A DNA stretch of 64,000 nucleotides from Burkholderia vietnamiensis LMG 10929 (GCF_000959445.1 NZ_CP009632.1:744001-808000), one strand, 5' to 3'; positions 46,169-55,390 are shown, counted from the stretch's first letter. Made by a program: numbers and translations. The notes: a model not told the origin generated them from the letters alone.

Positions 46169-47538
46169 TTCTTGTTCCTCTTCAGATACCAGTCACGGAA
46201 AGTTTCGGCCGGCGGCTCCGGCAGTTCGCGCTGCTTGCCCCACTCGTTGAGCGGGTTGTACAGCACCGCGCGCGGCAGCGTCGAGATCGCGCCGGCGGCG
46301 CCCTTGATCGCCGCGCGATAGAGCTTCGGCCGGGACAGCACCTTGCCGGCGACCGTCATCGCTTCGCGCTTGACGAACGGCAGCGCGTGCCGCTCGGCGA
46401 TGATCTGCCGCCACTTGTAGATCTGCTCGTGGATGTTGATCTTGACCGGGCACACGTTGGTGCAGCTGCCGTTCATCGTCGACGCGAACGGCAGCGAGCT
46501 GTATTTCTTGAAGTCGTAGGTCGGGTTGATGATCGCGCCGATCGGACCGGAGTAGACGCCGCCGTAGCTCAGCCCGCTGCTGCGCCGGTAGACCGGGCAC
46601 GTGTTCATGCACGCGCCGCAGCGGATGCACTTCAGCGAATACCAGAAGTCGTCCATCGCGAGCCGTTCGGAGCGGCCGTTGTCGACCAGCACGAAGTGCA
46701 TTTCGCCGCCGTCGCGCGGCCCGCGGAAATGCGACGTGTACTGCGTGATCGGCGAGCCGAGCGCATTGCGCGACAGCATGCGGATGAAGAGGCCGAGGTG
46801 CTCGAGCTTCGGAATCAGCTTCTCGATGCCGATCGACGCGATGTGCAGCGGCGGCAGGTTGGCGCTTAGGTCGGCATTGCCTTCGTTCGTGCAGACGGTG
46901 ATGCCGCCCGTCTCCGCCACCGCGAAGTTGCAGCCGGTCATGCCCGCTTCCGCGGCGAGGAAGTGCGGGCGCGTGGCCTGCCGCTGCGCCTCGGCCAGCC
47001 GCGGAATGCTGCTTTCGGCCGGATCGGTGCCGAACGAGGCCGCGAAGGTCTGCGCCACGTCCGTCGCGAGTTTGTGTACGGCCGGCACGACGATATGCGA
47101 CGGCATCTCGTCGTCGAGCTGCTGAATCCGCTCGCCGAGATCGGTTTCGACCACCGCGATGCCGCGCGCCTCGAGGTACGGGCGCATCTCGCACTCCTCG
47201 GTCAGCATCGACTTGCTCTTGACCAGCGTGCGCACGTTGCGGCCCTGCAGGATGTCGTAGACGATCCGGTTGTGCTCTTCCGCGTCCTTCGCCCAATGCA
47301 CGACCACGCCGTTCGCGGTCGCATTGCGCTCGAACTGCTCGAGATAGTCGGGCAGATGCGTGAGCGTGTGTTCTTTGACCGCGGACGCGAGCGCGCGCAT
47401 CGTTTCCCATTCGGGGATCGCATGCACGGCCTCGTCGCGCGCGGTGCGCAGCCCCCAGAGGCGCTTGTCGTGGAACTCGACGTGTTTCTCGTCGGCGATG
47501 AACTTCTTCGAGTAACCGACGTGGTCGACGCGTTTCAT
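46165..47538 (-). CDS. lutB: LutB, iron-sulfur L-lactate utilization protein
   Basis: 457 aa from the ATG at 47538, which overlaps the lutA stop (ATGA). An N-terminal LUD domain (VAETGGITVCTNEGN) is followed by two ferredoxin-type 4Fe-4S cysteine motifs (CIRCGACMNTCPVYR and CTNVCPVKI) and a C-terminal LutB extension ending in WGKQRELPEPP. It relays electrons within the LutABC complex. All eight cysteines of the two clusters can be traced. Confidence 0.93.
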   Translation of the reverse strand: MKRVDHVGYSKKFIADEKHVEFHDKRLWGLRTARDEAVHAIPEWETMRALASAVKEHTLTHLPDYLEQFERNATANGVVVHWAKDAEEHNRIVYDILQGRNVRTLVKSKSMLTEECEMRPYLEARGIAVVETDLGERIQQLDDEMPSHIVVPAVHKLATDVAQTFAASFGTDPAESSIPRLAEAQRQATRPHFLAAEAGMTGCNFAVAETGGITVCTNEGNADLSANLPPLHIASIGIEKLIPKLEHLGLFIRMLSRNALGSPITQYTSHFRGPRDGGEMHFVLVDNGRSERLAMDDFWYSLKCIRCGACMNTCPVYRRSSGLSYGGVYSGPIGAIINPTYDFKKYSSLPFASTMNGSCTNVCPVKINIHEQIYKWRQIIAERHALPFVKREAMTVAGKVLSRPKLYRAAIKGAAGAISTLPRAVLYNPLNEWGKQRELPEPPAETFRDWYLKRNKK

Positions 47539-48278
47539 GCTCGTGCTCCGTTCAGGATGCTCGCGATGTGGATGAACTTCAGGCCGAGTCCGAGGCGCTC
47601 CGAGCAGCCCTTCTGGTGCATCAGGCACGACGAATCGGCCGACACGACGTACTCGGCGCCGTTGCGCGCATGATCGCGCACCTTGTCGGCGCCCATCCGC
47701 GCGGATACCGGCTCCTCCGAGACGCAGAACGTGCCGCCGAAGCCGCAGCATTCGTCGGGACGGTCGGGCTCGATGAACTCGATGCCCTTCACGCCCTTGA
47801 GCAGCGTCAGCGGCTTCGAGAAGAACGGGCCGCCGATTTCGGACATGCTGGCGGTCTTCAGGCCGCGCAGCGTGCCGCAGCTGTTGTGCAGGCCGACCTT
47901 GTGCGGAAATTCCGCCCACGGAAAGTCGTGCACCTGCAGCACGTCGTGAATGAACTCGACCAGCTCGTAGGTGTTGCCGCGGACCGCGAGCGCGTCGGGC
48001 GTCTGATCGGCCGCGCTCAGATGGTCGCGCACGTGATGCACGCAGCTGCCGCTCGGCGCGACGATGTAGTCGTAGCCGGCGAAGTTGCGCACGAACAGGT
48101 TCTCGGTGGCCGCGGCCTGCTTTTCACAGCCGCTGTTTCCCATCGGCTGCCCGCAGCAGGTCTGGTCGAGCGGATAGTCGACCTCGCAGCCGAGGCGCTC
48201 GAGCAGTTCGAGCGTCGCGACGCCCACGTCGGGAAAGAACGCGTCGATGAAGCACGGGATGAACAAGGCTACTTTCAA
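47535..48278 (-). CDS. lutA: LutA, cysteine-rich L-lactate utilization protein
   Basis: 247 aa starting at a TTG at 48278, chosen because AGGAG (complement of 48287-48291) sits eight bases upstream and the protein then begins LKVALFIPCFIDAFFP, as expected for the family. Two CCG (heterodisulfide-reductase-type) motifs are visible: QTCCGQPMGNSG and DECCGFGGTFC, plus GSCVHH and SSCLMHQ. These bind an iron-sulfur centre. Part of dld-lutA-lutB-lutC, 56 bases after dld. Confidence 0.92.
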   Translation of the reverse strand: MKVALFIPCFIDAFFPDVGVATLELLERLGCEVDYPLDQTCCGQPMGNSGCEKQAAATENLFVRNFAGYDYIVAPSGSCVHHVRDHLSAADQTPDALAVRGNTYELVEFIHDVLQVHDFPWAEFPHKVGLHNSCGTLRGLKTASMSEIGGPFFSKPLTLLKGVKGIEFIEPDRPDECCGFGGTFCVSEEPVSARMGADKVRDHARNGAEYVVSADSSCLMHQKGCSERLGLGLKFIHIASILNGARA

Positions 48279-48334
48279 TGCAGCGGCTCCTGAAAACGGT
48301 TTGCTGGTTCGGGGTACGGCGCGGCCGCGGCGGA

Positions 48335-50083
48335 TCAGTCGTGCGCTTCGCGGTACTTCGCGAACTTCGACATCTGGCCGATCCCCGGGTTGAAGCAGTT
48401 GCACGGGTCGAGCCCTTCGTAGAACGCCTTGAGCGCCGGCTTCGCGTGGTACAGGTGCCCGACGTTGTGCTCGGCCGGATATTCGGCGCGGCGCGCGTCG
48501 AGCAGCTTCCACATCGCGTGTTCGAGCGCGAGGCAGTCGTTGCCCTTCTTGACGATGTAGTCCTGGTGGAACACGTGGCACAGGAAGTGGCCGTAATACA
48601 GCTTGATCGCGATCGGCGCGTCGATGTCGGGCGGCAGCGTCTCGAACCAGTCGCGATCGTTGCGGCGAAGCGCGATGTCGAGCGCGACGATGTCCTCCAC
48701 GTCGCGGGTATGCACGTTGCGGTAGCGGATCGCCGCGCCGGCCGCCGCGAACCGGTGCAGGAACGCCTTCTCGCCTTCCGCCTGCGTGCATTCGAAGAAC
48801 GCGCCCGTGCGCTTCGCGAAGAACGACGTCAGGAAGGTGCGCGCTTCCTCCGCGGTATCGGCCGATACCTTCAGCATCAGATGATGTTCGTAGCGCTTGC
48901 CGTAGTCGCGAATGCGCGGCGGCAGGTGATTCGGAAACAGGTTGCTGACGGCCTGCATCACGCGATCGCTCAGATGCCGCGGCAGGAAGCCGAGCCGGTC
49001 GAACCACGCGTCGCATTTGCTCTTGAAGCCGAACAGCATCGGCATGCGCTTCGTGCCGAAGTGGCGGATCATCAGGAACGTGTCCTTGCCGTACTTCTGC
49101 GCGATGTCGAACGCGTCGCGGTGCAGGTATTCGCCCGCGATCGGCAGGCGCTTGAACTGCGTGAGCGCGTGGCGGCGGATGTCGGTCAGCTCGTCGATAT
49201 CGTTGGTGCCGATGTAGAACACCTTCGCACCGGCTTCGATCGGAAACGTGTCGAGGCGCACCGCGAACACCATCACCTTGCCGGCCGAGCCCGATGCTTC
49301 GTGCAGCCGCAGCGGATCGGCGTTGTAGCGCGCGGGCGTGTCGGCATCGACGTCGCGCACGTGCTCGGCGTAGTGGTGATCGGAACCGGACGCATCGCCG
49401 TCGACGATGTCGCGCTCCGAGAAATCGCCGTTGTCGAGGCGCGCGAGGATTTCCTCCGGCACCGCGCCCAGGCGCACGTCGAGATGGTTCACGAGCCTCA
49501 GGCGCCCGTCCGCACCGACCTGGGCGAACACCGACATCTCCGTGTAAGCCGGGCCGCGCTGCACCAGCGCGCCGCCGGAGTTGTTGCAGACGCCGCCGAT
49601 CACCGACGCGCCGATGCACGACGAGCCGATCACCGAGTGCGGCTCGCGCCCGAGCGGTTTCAGCGTCTGCTCGAGCTGATCGAGCGTCGCGCCCGGCAGG
49701 CAGATCACCTGCTTCCCGCTTTTGATGACGTGCACCTTGCGGATCCGTGCGGTGCTGACGATCACGATGTCGCGGTCATAGTCGTCGCCGTCGGGCGTCG
49801 AGCCGCCGGTGAGGCCCGTGTTCGACGCCTGGCAGATCACGATCACGTTCGCGGCCACGCAGGCCTGCAGCACCTTCCACTGCTGGAGCAGCGTGCCGGG
49901 CCGCACCACCGCGAGCGTCCGGCCTTCGCCGAACCGGAAGCCGGTCCGGTAGCGCCGCGTGTCCCGCTCGTTCGTCAGTACGTCCTGCTGGCCGACGATT
50001 TCCGTCAGCGAACGGATGAACGCCTCATGCCGCCCGGTGGGCGGCGCAAGCGGCGAAGACGATTCGCCTGATACGGTTGACAC
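48335..50083 (-). CDS. dld: Quinone-dependent D-lactate dehydrogenase
   Basis: 582 aa from the GTG at 50083, supported by AGGAG (complement of 50091-50095); the in-frame ATG far upstream at 50221 would add an Arg-rich stretch without homology. The FAD-binding PCMH domain contains SNTGLTGGSTPDG and IGGVCNNSGGALVQRGPAYTE, and the C-terminal half is the Dld membrane-binding domain (TNDIDELTDIRRH ... GLDPCNCFNPGIGQ). Length is close to E. coli Dld (571 aa). It oxidises D-lactate to pyruvate at the inner membrane. With lutABC downstream, one transcript covers both lactate isomers. Confidence 0.93.
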   Translation of the reverse strand: MSTVSGESSSPLAPPTGRHEAFIRSLTEIVGQQDVLTNERDTRRYRTGFRFGEGRTLAVVRPGTLLQQWKVLQACVAANVIVICQASNTGLTGGSTPDGDDYDRDIVIVSTARIRKVHVIKSGKQVICLPGATLDQLEQTLKPLGREPHSVIGSSCIGASVIGGVCNNSGGALVQRGPAYTEMSVFAQVGADGRLRLVNHLDVRLGAVPEEILARLDNGDFSERDIVDGDASGSDHHYAEHVRDVDADTPARYNADPLRLHEASGSAGKVMVFAVRLDTFPIEAGAKVFYIGTNDIDELTDIRRHALTQFKRLPIAGEYLHRDAFDIAQKYGKDTFLMIRHFGTKRMPMLFGFKSKCDAWFDRLGFLPRHLSDRVMQAVSNLFPNHLPPRIRDYGKRYEHHLMLKVSADTAEEARTFLTSFFAKRTGAFFECTQAEGEKAFLHRFAAAGAAIRYRNVHTRDVEDIVALDIALRRNDRDWFETLPPDIDAPIAIKLYYGHFLCHVFHQDYIVKKGNDCLALEHAMWKLLDARRAEYPAEHNVGHLYHAKPALKAFYEGLDPCNCFNPGIGQMSKFAKYREAHD

Positions 50084-50428
50084 GTGAATTCTCCTGTTGG
50101 CCGAGCGCGGAAGAGGGATTGAACGGCGCCGCAGCGGCGTCCGATCGGAATGCCGTAAGGCTAGGCGTGCGGGGCGGTGAAGTCCAATATCGCGTGGACG
50201 CGATTTCAAGACGAAATGCATATCGCTCGCGCGGCGAGCGAGCGTGCAGACCGCGCAGCGGCGGCGATTGGGGCGTGGTGCGGGGTGGAATGCGGGTGGA
50301 ATGCGGGTGGAATGCGGGTGGTTTGCGAGCGGTTTGCCTGCGGATTGCGGCTTCCGCGCGGCGTGCCGCGTCGAATCCGACGGGCCGACGCCGCTAGCGG
50401 CGCCCGTGGGCGCCGGCGCTCATGGCTT
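50084..50428. promoter_or_regulatory. Upstream region of dld-lut operon
   Basis: 345 bases between the end of a LysR gene and dld. It must hold the operon promoter. It contains the 11-base tandem repeat at 50283-50326; no gene was recognised. Confidence 0.5.
50283..50326 (+). repeat. Tandem 11-bp repeat GGGTGGAATGC x3 plus one variant copy
   Basis: Copies at 50283-50293, 50294-50304 and 50305-50315 are identical; 50316-50326 reads GGGTGGTTTGC. The period of about one helical turn would place identical faces side by side, as for clustered protein sites, though simple slippage can also make such a tract. It lies 200-243 bases upstream of the dld start. Confidence 0.75.
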
Positions 50429-51340
50429 TCACGGCGTCGCGGCGCTGTCGGCCGTTTCGCGCGCGAGCGTGCGGACGGCGCGCACGAGATTCTGAATCAC
50501 CGGCGATTTTTCGCGCGGGCGGTGAACGAGCACGATCGGCGAGCGCAGCGGCTCGCCCTGCAAGCCGTGGTAGGTGACGCGATCCGTCGGCGCCTGGCGC
50601 ACCGACTCGGGGATCAGCGTCACGCCGAAGCCGGCCGCGACGAGGTTCACCGACGCGGGGATCTGCGGCGACTCCATTTCGACGGTCGGCGTGAAGCCGG
50701 CTGCCCAGCACGCGCCGACGATCGCGTCGTACAACGCGGGGCCGATCGCGCGCGGGAACAACACCAGCGGGTCGTCGGACAGCGCGTGCAGCGCGAGCAC
50801 CGGCTCCGCGCCATGGCGGTGGCCGGACGGCAGCACGGCCAGAAAGCGCTCTTCGACCAGCGGCTGCACGGCCAGGCCGCGGCAATCGAGCGGCAGGCGC
50901 ACCAACGCGGCATCGACGCGCGCCTCGAGCACCTTGTCGATCAGCGCCGGGCTGTTGCTCTCTTCGCAGTGGATCAGGACGTCCGGATAGTCGCGCCGGA
51001 AGCGTTGCATCAGCGACGCGACGAATGGATGGAACACGATCGAGCCGGCGAAGCCCAGCACGAGCCGGCCGCTCAGGCCGCGCCCGGCGTTCTGCGCTTC
51101 GGCGAGCGCGAGCTCGGCTTCTTCGACGATGTGCTTCGCGCGCTCGCGGAACAGGCGGCCGGCGTCGGTCAGTTCGACGCGCCGCGGATGGCGGATGAAC
51201 AGGCGTGTGCCGATCTCGCGCTCGAGCTTCAGGATCTGCTGACTCAGCGGCGGCTGCGCGATGCCGAGAAACTCGGCGGCCTCGGTGAAATGCAGATACT
51301 CGGCCACCGCGAGGAAGTAGCGTAGCTGACGGAATTCCAT
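50429..51340 (-). CDS. LysR-family transcriptional regulator
   Basis: 303 aa; ATG at 51340. N-terminal winged helix-turn-helix MEFRQLRYFLAVAEYLHFTEAA ... QPPLSQQILKLE is the CatR/BenM-like LysR type, with an effector-binding domain after residue ~90. Located upstream of, and reading toward, the dld-lut operon, and downstream of a dehydrogenase-like gene; either could be a target. No autoregulatory T-N11-A site was pinned down. The DNA just ahead of its start is exceptionally G-rich on the opposite strand. Confidence 0.9.
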   Translation of the reverse strand: MEFRQLRYFLAVAEYLHFTEAAEFLGIAQPPLSQQILKLEREIGTRLFIRHPRRVELTDAGRLFRERAKHIVEEAELALAEAQNAGRGLSGRLVLGFAGSIVFHPFVASLMQRFRRDYPDVLIHCEESNSPALIDKVLEARVDAALVRLPLDCRGLAVQPLVEERFLAVLPSGHRHGAEPVLALHALSDDPLVLFPRAIGPALYDAIVGACWAAGFTPTVEMESPQIPASVNLVAAGFGVTLIPESVRQAPTDRVTYHGLQGEPLRSPIVLVHRPREKSPVIQNLVRAVRTLARETADSAATP

Positions 51341-51644
51341 GCGGGTGTCGGGTCGGAAAAGCGTGGGGCTCGGGGCCGGGGGAAGGCTTGGGGGGCGATT
51401 TTAACTCGGGCGGGCGGGGGGTGGGTTTTGGCGGGGTATGGGGGCCCTCCAACAGAATTCGCTATCTGGACCGGCGCGAGATCGCGTGACCAATGCGGTC
51501 GATTCGGTGGCGGCGAGACCACCGCGCAAGGAGCCGACGCTGTGCGAGTCGTCGTCCGCGGTGGCACGCATGTTTCGATGCCGTGTTCGTCGTCGCGAGG
51601 CGCGGCACGTGCGGACAGCCTCGCCCCACTTCGCCGCCACCCGC
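51341..51644. promoter_or_regulatory. lysR upstream region with two G-quadruplex motifs
   Basis: 304 bases, no gene. On the + strand 51365-51395 reads G4-N3-G4-N2-G5-N7-G6, and 51408-51425 reads G3-N1-G3-N1-G6-N1-G3; further G-runs continue to ~51445. Both match the four-run pattern of G-quadruplexes; the second has one-base loops, the most stable arrangement. They begin 25 bases before the lysR start, in its template strand. Confidence 0.65.
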
Positions 51645-52508
51645 TCACCCCACCCGAAACCCACCCGCCTCGACCGTCAACCCCGCAAACACCGACCAAT
51701 CGCAATCGCCCATGCCCGCCTCGACGGCTTCCGCCATTCGATCCCGCACCACCGCGAGCATCGGCAACGTGCGACCCGCCTGCGCGGCGGCGTCGCCCGC
51801 GAGGCGCAGATCCTTCAATCCGAGCGACGCCTTGAAGCCGGGCCGATACGCGTTCTCGACGATATTGCGCGAATAGGTCCGATACGGACGGCTGCCGAAC
51901 AGCGTGCCGAGGATCAACTCGAAGAACCGCGTGCGAGAAAGCCCGTTCGCCTCGGTGAGCACGACCGCTTCGGCCATCGCTTCGATCGCCATCGTGATCA
52001 TCATGTTGCACGCGAGTTTCGCGGCATAAGCGGCGGGCGGCGCTTCGCCCATGTCCCATACCTGCTTGCCGATGGCGTCGAGCGCCGGCATGACGCGCGC
52101 GAGCGCCGCCGGGGCGCCTGCGGCCAGCACGTTCAGCTCGCCCTTCGCCGCGATGTCGGGTCGCCCGAGCACCGGCGCAGCCACATAAGCGACGCCCGCC
52201 GAGCGATGAAGCGCGACGAGCTCGTGCGCGAACGCGACCGAGATTGTCGATGCGACCACATGCACGAGGCCCGGCCGCGCCTGCTGCAACAGCTTCGCGT
52301 CGAGCAGCACGGCGCGGATCGCCGCGTCGTCGGACAGCATCGTCAACGCGATGTCGGCCTGCAGCGCATGCACCGGCGCGTCGACCATGCGCACGCCGTC
52401 GACGGCGCCGCCCGACCGATTCCACGCCGTCACCGCATGGCCGGCGGCGACCAGATTGCGGGCCATCTCGCGCCCCATGGAACCCATCCCGATGATGCCG
52501 ATTTCCAT
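51645..52508 (-). CDS. NAD(P)-dependent beta-hydroxyacid dehydrogenase family protein
   Basis: 287 aa from the ATG at 52508, which has AAGGAG upstream; an earlier start at 52538 lacks one. Rossmann motif IGIIGMGSMGREMARNL at the N-terminus, and the later KLACNMMITMAIEAMAEAV contains the catalytic Lys/Asn region of 3-hydroxyisobutyrate dehydrogenase/GLYR1-type enzymes. The substrate is probably a small beta-hydroxyacid or semialdehyde. It follows the broken hydrolase gene by 26 bases, in the same direction, suggesting one former pathway operon with the EthD-like gene. Confidence 0.85.
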   Translation of the reverse strand: MEIGIIGMGSMGREMARNLVAAGHAVTAWNRSGGAVDGVRMVDAPVHALQADIALTMLSDDAAIRAVLLDAKLLQQARPGLVHVVASTISVAFAHELVALHRSAGVAYVAAPVLGRPDIAAKGELNVLAAGAPAALARVMPALDAIGKQVWDMGEAPPAAYAAKLACNMMITMAIEAMAEAVVLTEANGLSRTRFFELILGTLFGSRPYRTYSRNIVENAYRPGFKASLGLKDLRLAGDAAAQAGRTLPMLAVVRDRMAEAVEAGMGDCDWSVFAGLTVEAGGFRVG

Positions 52509-52534
52509 TCGACTCTCCTTGCGCAAGCGCGCGT

Positions 52535-53548
52535 TCACGAGGTGCTGTGCAGCGGCTCGGCTGCCTCGGTATGTTCGACGAGCCAGCTCAACACCGGCGC
52601 CAGCGCCTCATCGGAGTTCTTCTCGTAGATGAGCCCGTGACCGTTGCCGAACACCCGATGGTCGGGCAGATGCAGCACTTCAGCCCGGCTGCCGGCGGCG
52701 TTGAGTTGCGCGACGGCTGGCGCACTGGCCGCGGCGAACGCGGAAGCCTCGGCCGTGACGGCGACGATCGGCAAGCCGGCCAGCGCCGGCAGCCGGTGCG
52801 TACCGGGCGCAGCCGCGCGCAGCGCGTCGGGCGACACGACGGGCGGCTCTCAGCCGAGCGGCGCCGCGGCGAGCCCCCAGGTCAGCGTCCCGATGTTCGG
52901 AATCTCCGCAAACGGCCGCCCCATCGGCTCGACGGCGACGATCGCTTTCACCAGGCCGGGCCGGCGATCGGCAACCAGCCAGCCGACCGGCCCCGACGCC
53001 GAGTGCGTCAGCAGGATCGCCGGCCCGACGCGGTCGAGCAGCTTCGCGATCCGGTCGGCCTCCATGTCCTGCGAGAACGCGAGGTCAGCGGGAAGCGGGC
53101 CGTATCCGGCGATGAAAGCGTCCATTGCCGCTTCGTTGTCCGCGGCAAACGGCCATTGCGTGTGCCGGTCTTCGTATTCGCGCGGGAAGTAGATGTGGCG
53201 GCCGTGTTCGTACGAGAACGGCGGCCCCATCGGTCCCATCGTGTCGACGTGGAACGGCGAGCGTCCGTGTCCGGGGCGGTCGGCGACGAGCACGGCATAG
53301 CCAGCTTCCACGAGACGCTGCGCCCAGCCGGGCCGGCCGTCCGGCGTGTCGAACCATTCGGTGCCTTGAAAGCCGCCGCCATGCAGCAGCACGATCGGCC
53401 ACGGGCGAGTCACCTCGACCGGCGTCTCCCATTCGACGAAGAGCGGCCCGCATTGGTCGGTCTGCCCGCCTCGTTCGATGCGGTCGCCGGCAATCCACAG
53501 ATGGCCGCGTCGTACGGTGCGCGGGGCTGCATGTTTCCAGAAGGACAT
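52535..53548 (-). pseudogene. Alpha/beta-hydrolase split by one in-frame TGA
   Basis: From the ATG at 53548 the frame encodes 232 residues with VLLHGGGFQGTEWF, ADRPGHGRSP and a nucleophile elbow THSASGPVG, then meets TGA at 52852-52850. The same frame continues without shift for another ~105 codons (EPPVVSPDALRAAAPG ...) to 52535, including a plausible catalytic-His segment GNGHGLIYEKNS. The whole would be a normal-sized hydrolase of ~337 aa. One base change (for example from TGG or TGC) explains the stop. The truncated product lacks the His, so it should be inactive. A GTG at 52837 could in theory restart translation. Sequencing error is the main alternative. Confidence 0.8.
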
Positions 53549-53605
53549 GGTCGTGTTCCTGTCGTTGATGTCCGCCGCTCGCGCGCGCGTCGCGCAGTCA
53601 GCCGG

Positions 53606-53920
53606 TCAGCGCCGCGCTACGCGCAGGCGCGTCGGTGCAATGTCGGTAAAGGCCGCAACGTCGGCCATGACCAGCGCGGCCTCCGGCGAGCCGAACGCGG
53701 CGTCGATCGCAGCATCGTCGCGAAAAATGCATTCGCAGATCGCCAGCGTGCCGACATGCGTCGGCGCCGGAAAGAAAGCGGTCGCACGCTCGAGACCGTA
53801 GCGCCGCCATGCGTGCATCACGAGCGGCAGATGACGTTCAACGTAGTAGCGCCGGTGGAAGCGCTGGGCCGGCGTGCCGTCGTAGGTGACATACACCGTG
53901 GCGGTGGTGCTGCATGACAT
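53606..53920 (-). CDS. EthD-like small dimeric protein
   Basis: 104 aa; ATG at 53920. The pattern VYVTYDGTPAQRFHRRYYVERHLPLVMHAW, a beta-strand then the R-Y-x-x-x-H-L-P segment, is typical of EthD-family ferredoxin-like folds, which accompany oxidative catabolic operons with no agreed mechanism. It is the first gene of a leftward set (EthD-like, broken hydrolase, dehydrogenase) and diverges from the LysR gene at 54090, its probable regulator. Confidence 0.75.
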   Translation of the reverse strand: MSCSTTATVYVTYDGTPAQRFHRRYYVERHLPLVMHAWRRYGLERATAFFPAPTHVGTLAICECIFRDDAAIDAAFGSPEAALVMADVAAFTDIAPTRLRVARR

Positions 53921-54025
53921 GACGCGCTCCGTTCTGCGTGGTTAGTGCCCGCCGCCCGACGTGCGGCGGCCCGGCCGAAGCCGCAGTCGATCGCGACGAC
54001 ATGCGGTGGATCGCAGTCTGTCAAA

Positions 54026-54054
54026 TTCAGTTTCGTACGGCAATTCAATATAAT
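54026..54054 (+). promoter_or_regulatory. Probable sigma-70 promoter of lysR
   Basis: A perfect TATAAT (54049-54054) lies 17 bases after TTCAGT (54026-54031), with the start codon 35 bases further on. The match at -10 is exact, at -35 weak, as expected for an activated or autoregulated LysR promoter. The surrounding 169-base divergent region also serves the EthD-like gene. Confidence 0.6.
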
Positions 54055-54089
54055 GAACAGCATCCGTTCACTTTTGTTGGTACATCGAT

Positions 54090-54944
54090 ATGGAGTGGAG
54101 CGACGTGCGGATCTTCCTCGCGATTGCGCGTATGGGCACGCTGGGCGCGGCGGCACGCGCGCTGGCGCTGAGTCACCCGACGATCGGGCGGCGCCTGCGC
54201 GCGCTGGAGACGTCGATGGGGCAAGTGCTGTTTCAGCGAACCGCGGATGGCTTCGTTCTAACAGAGGAAGGCGTCGCCATCCTGCCGCTCGCCGAGCAGA
54301 TGGAAGAAAGCGCGCTGACGATGGAGCGCCGGCTGACCGGCGAGCAGCAGAAGCTCGAAGGCACGCTGAAGATATCGTCGTCCGACTGGTTCGGCGCGTA
54401 CGTGTTGCCGCCCGTGATCGCCGAGTATTCGCGCGACTATCCGCTGGTTGAAATCGACGTGCTGACCGGCACGCGCCTGTTCAATCTCGCCCAGCGTGAA
54501 GCGGACGTCGCGTTCCGGATCGTTCCATTCACCGGGCAGGACATCGTGCAGCGCCGGCTGACGCGGATGCGCTACGGTGTCTACGTGGCGGCCGCGCATG
54601 CCGATCCGGTCGAAGGCGACGGCGCCGGCCACCGCCTGATCGCGATGGATACGTCGACCGGCAGCTTCCCCGACATCGACTGGCTGAAAGCGCGCTTTCC
54701 GAACGCGGGCGTGGTATTGCAATCGAATAACCGGAATGTCCAGGCCCAGATGTGCGGCCGCGGTTTGGGCATTGCCGTATTGCCGCGGCCGGTCGGCGAT
54801 CAGCTCGCGACCATTCGCAGGCTCGAGTTACGCGACGAGCCGCCGCAACGCGATATCTGGATGGGCTACCACCGCGATCTCAGGCGGCTGCATCGCTTGC
54901 GCGCGTTCGTCGATCTCGCGGTCAAGCATATTGGGAGCGAATGA
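54090..54944 (+). CDS. LysR-family transcriptional regulator
   Basis: 284 aa; ATG at 54090. N-terminal helix-turn-helix MEWSDVRIFLAIARMGTLGAAARALALSHPTIGRRLRALE, with the recognition segment in HPTIGRRL rather than the usual QPALSRQI, a variant seen in one LysR subgroup. The effector domain starts near residue 90. It diverges from the EthD-like/hydrolase/dehydrogenase set, the standard layout for a LysR regulator and its targets. Confidence 0.9.
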   Translation: MEWSDVRIFLAIARMGTLGAAARALALSHPTIGRRLRALETSMGQVLFQRTADGFVLTEEGVAILPLAEQMEESALTMERRLTGEQQKLEGTLKISSSDWFGAYVLPPVIAEYSRDYPLVEIDVLTGTRLFNLAQREADVAFRIVPFTGQDIVQRRLTRMRYGVYVAAAHADPVEGDGAGHRLIAMDTSTGSFPDIDWLKARFPNAGVVLQSNNRNVQAQMCGRGLGIAVLPRPVGDQLATIRRLELRDEPPQRDIWMGYHRDLRRLHRLRAFVDLAVKHIGSE

Positions 54945-55390
54945 ATCGCAACGACCGGCAGCCGTGAAAGGCTCACGCGGCAATCTGACGTCGAGCCCGA
55001 TAATTCACCGCATACCACTAAACATTCGCGGCCAAACGGACGCGACGGCACCCACCTATCCGCAGCGCGGCGGTCCTTTACGTGTCGGCTTCGACGCGTA
55101 TAGAACGACGCTTCATGCCTGACTCAATCACCCATTAGTTTGGTTTGTTGTGCCGCGCAATCGTCGTCCTGTTCTGGACCAATCCACGGAACGGCGATCG
55201 GTAAAGCATTCAACCGGTACGGGTGCGCGTCGCCTTGCTCACGACCACATCCGCAGCGCCACGGCCGACGTCAAGAACGCGAATATCCACCGTCCACGCC
55301 TCCCGCAATCTCCCCAATAGCACCCCGAACCCATTCACCGATGCCCTTGCGACATCGGCCGACGTGCTGCGGACGCACGCGCGCCGAGCC
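54945..55390. other. Intergenic, convergent genes, nothing recognised
   Basis: 446 bases between the LysR gene and the leftward outer-membrane protein gene. It is somewhat less GC-rich. Short open frames on both strands show no family resemblance; no hairpin with T-run was found. Confidence 0.5.

Noticed and set aside
50283..50326. CRISPR array
   Set aside because: Repeats are 11 bases, directly abutting without spacers, and there are no cas genes.
52850..52852. Selenocysteine codon in the hydrolase
   Set aside because: The family uses Ser-Asp-His catalysis with no selenoproteins known to me, no SECIS-like hairpin was evident, and a single nonsense change is simpler.
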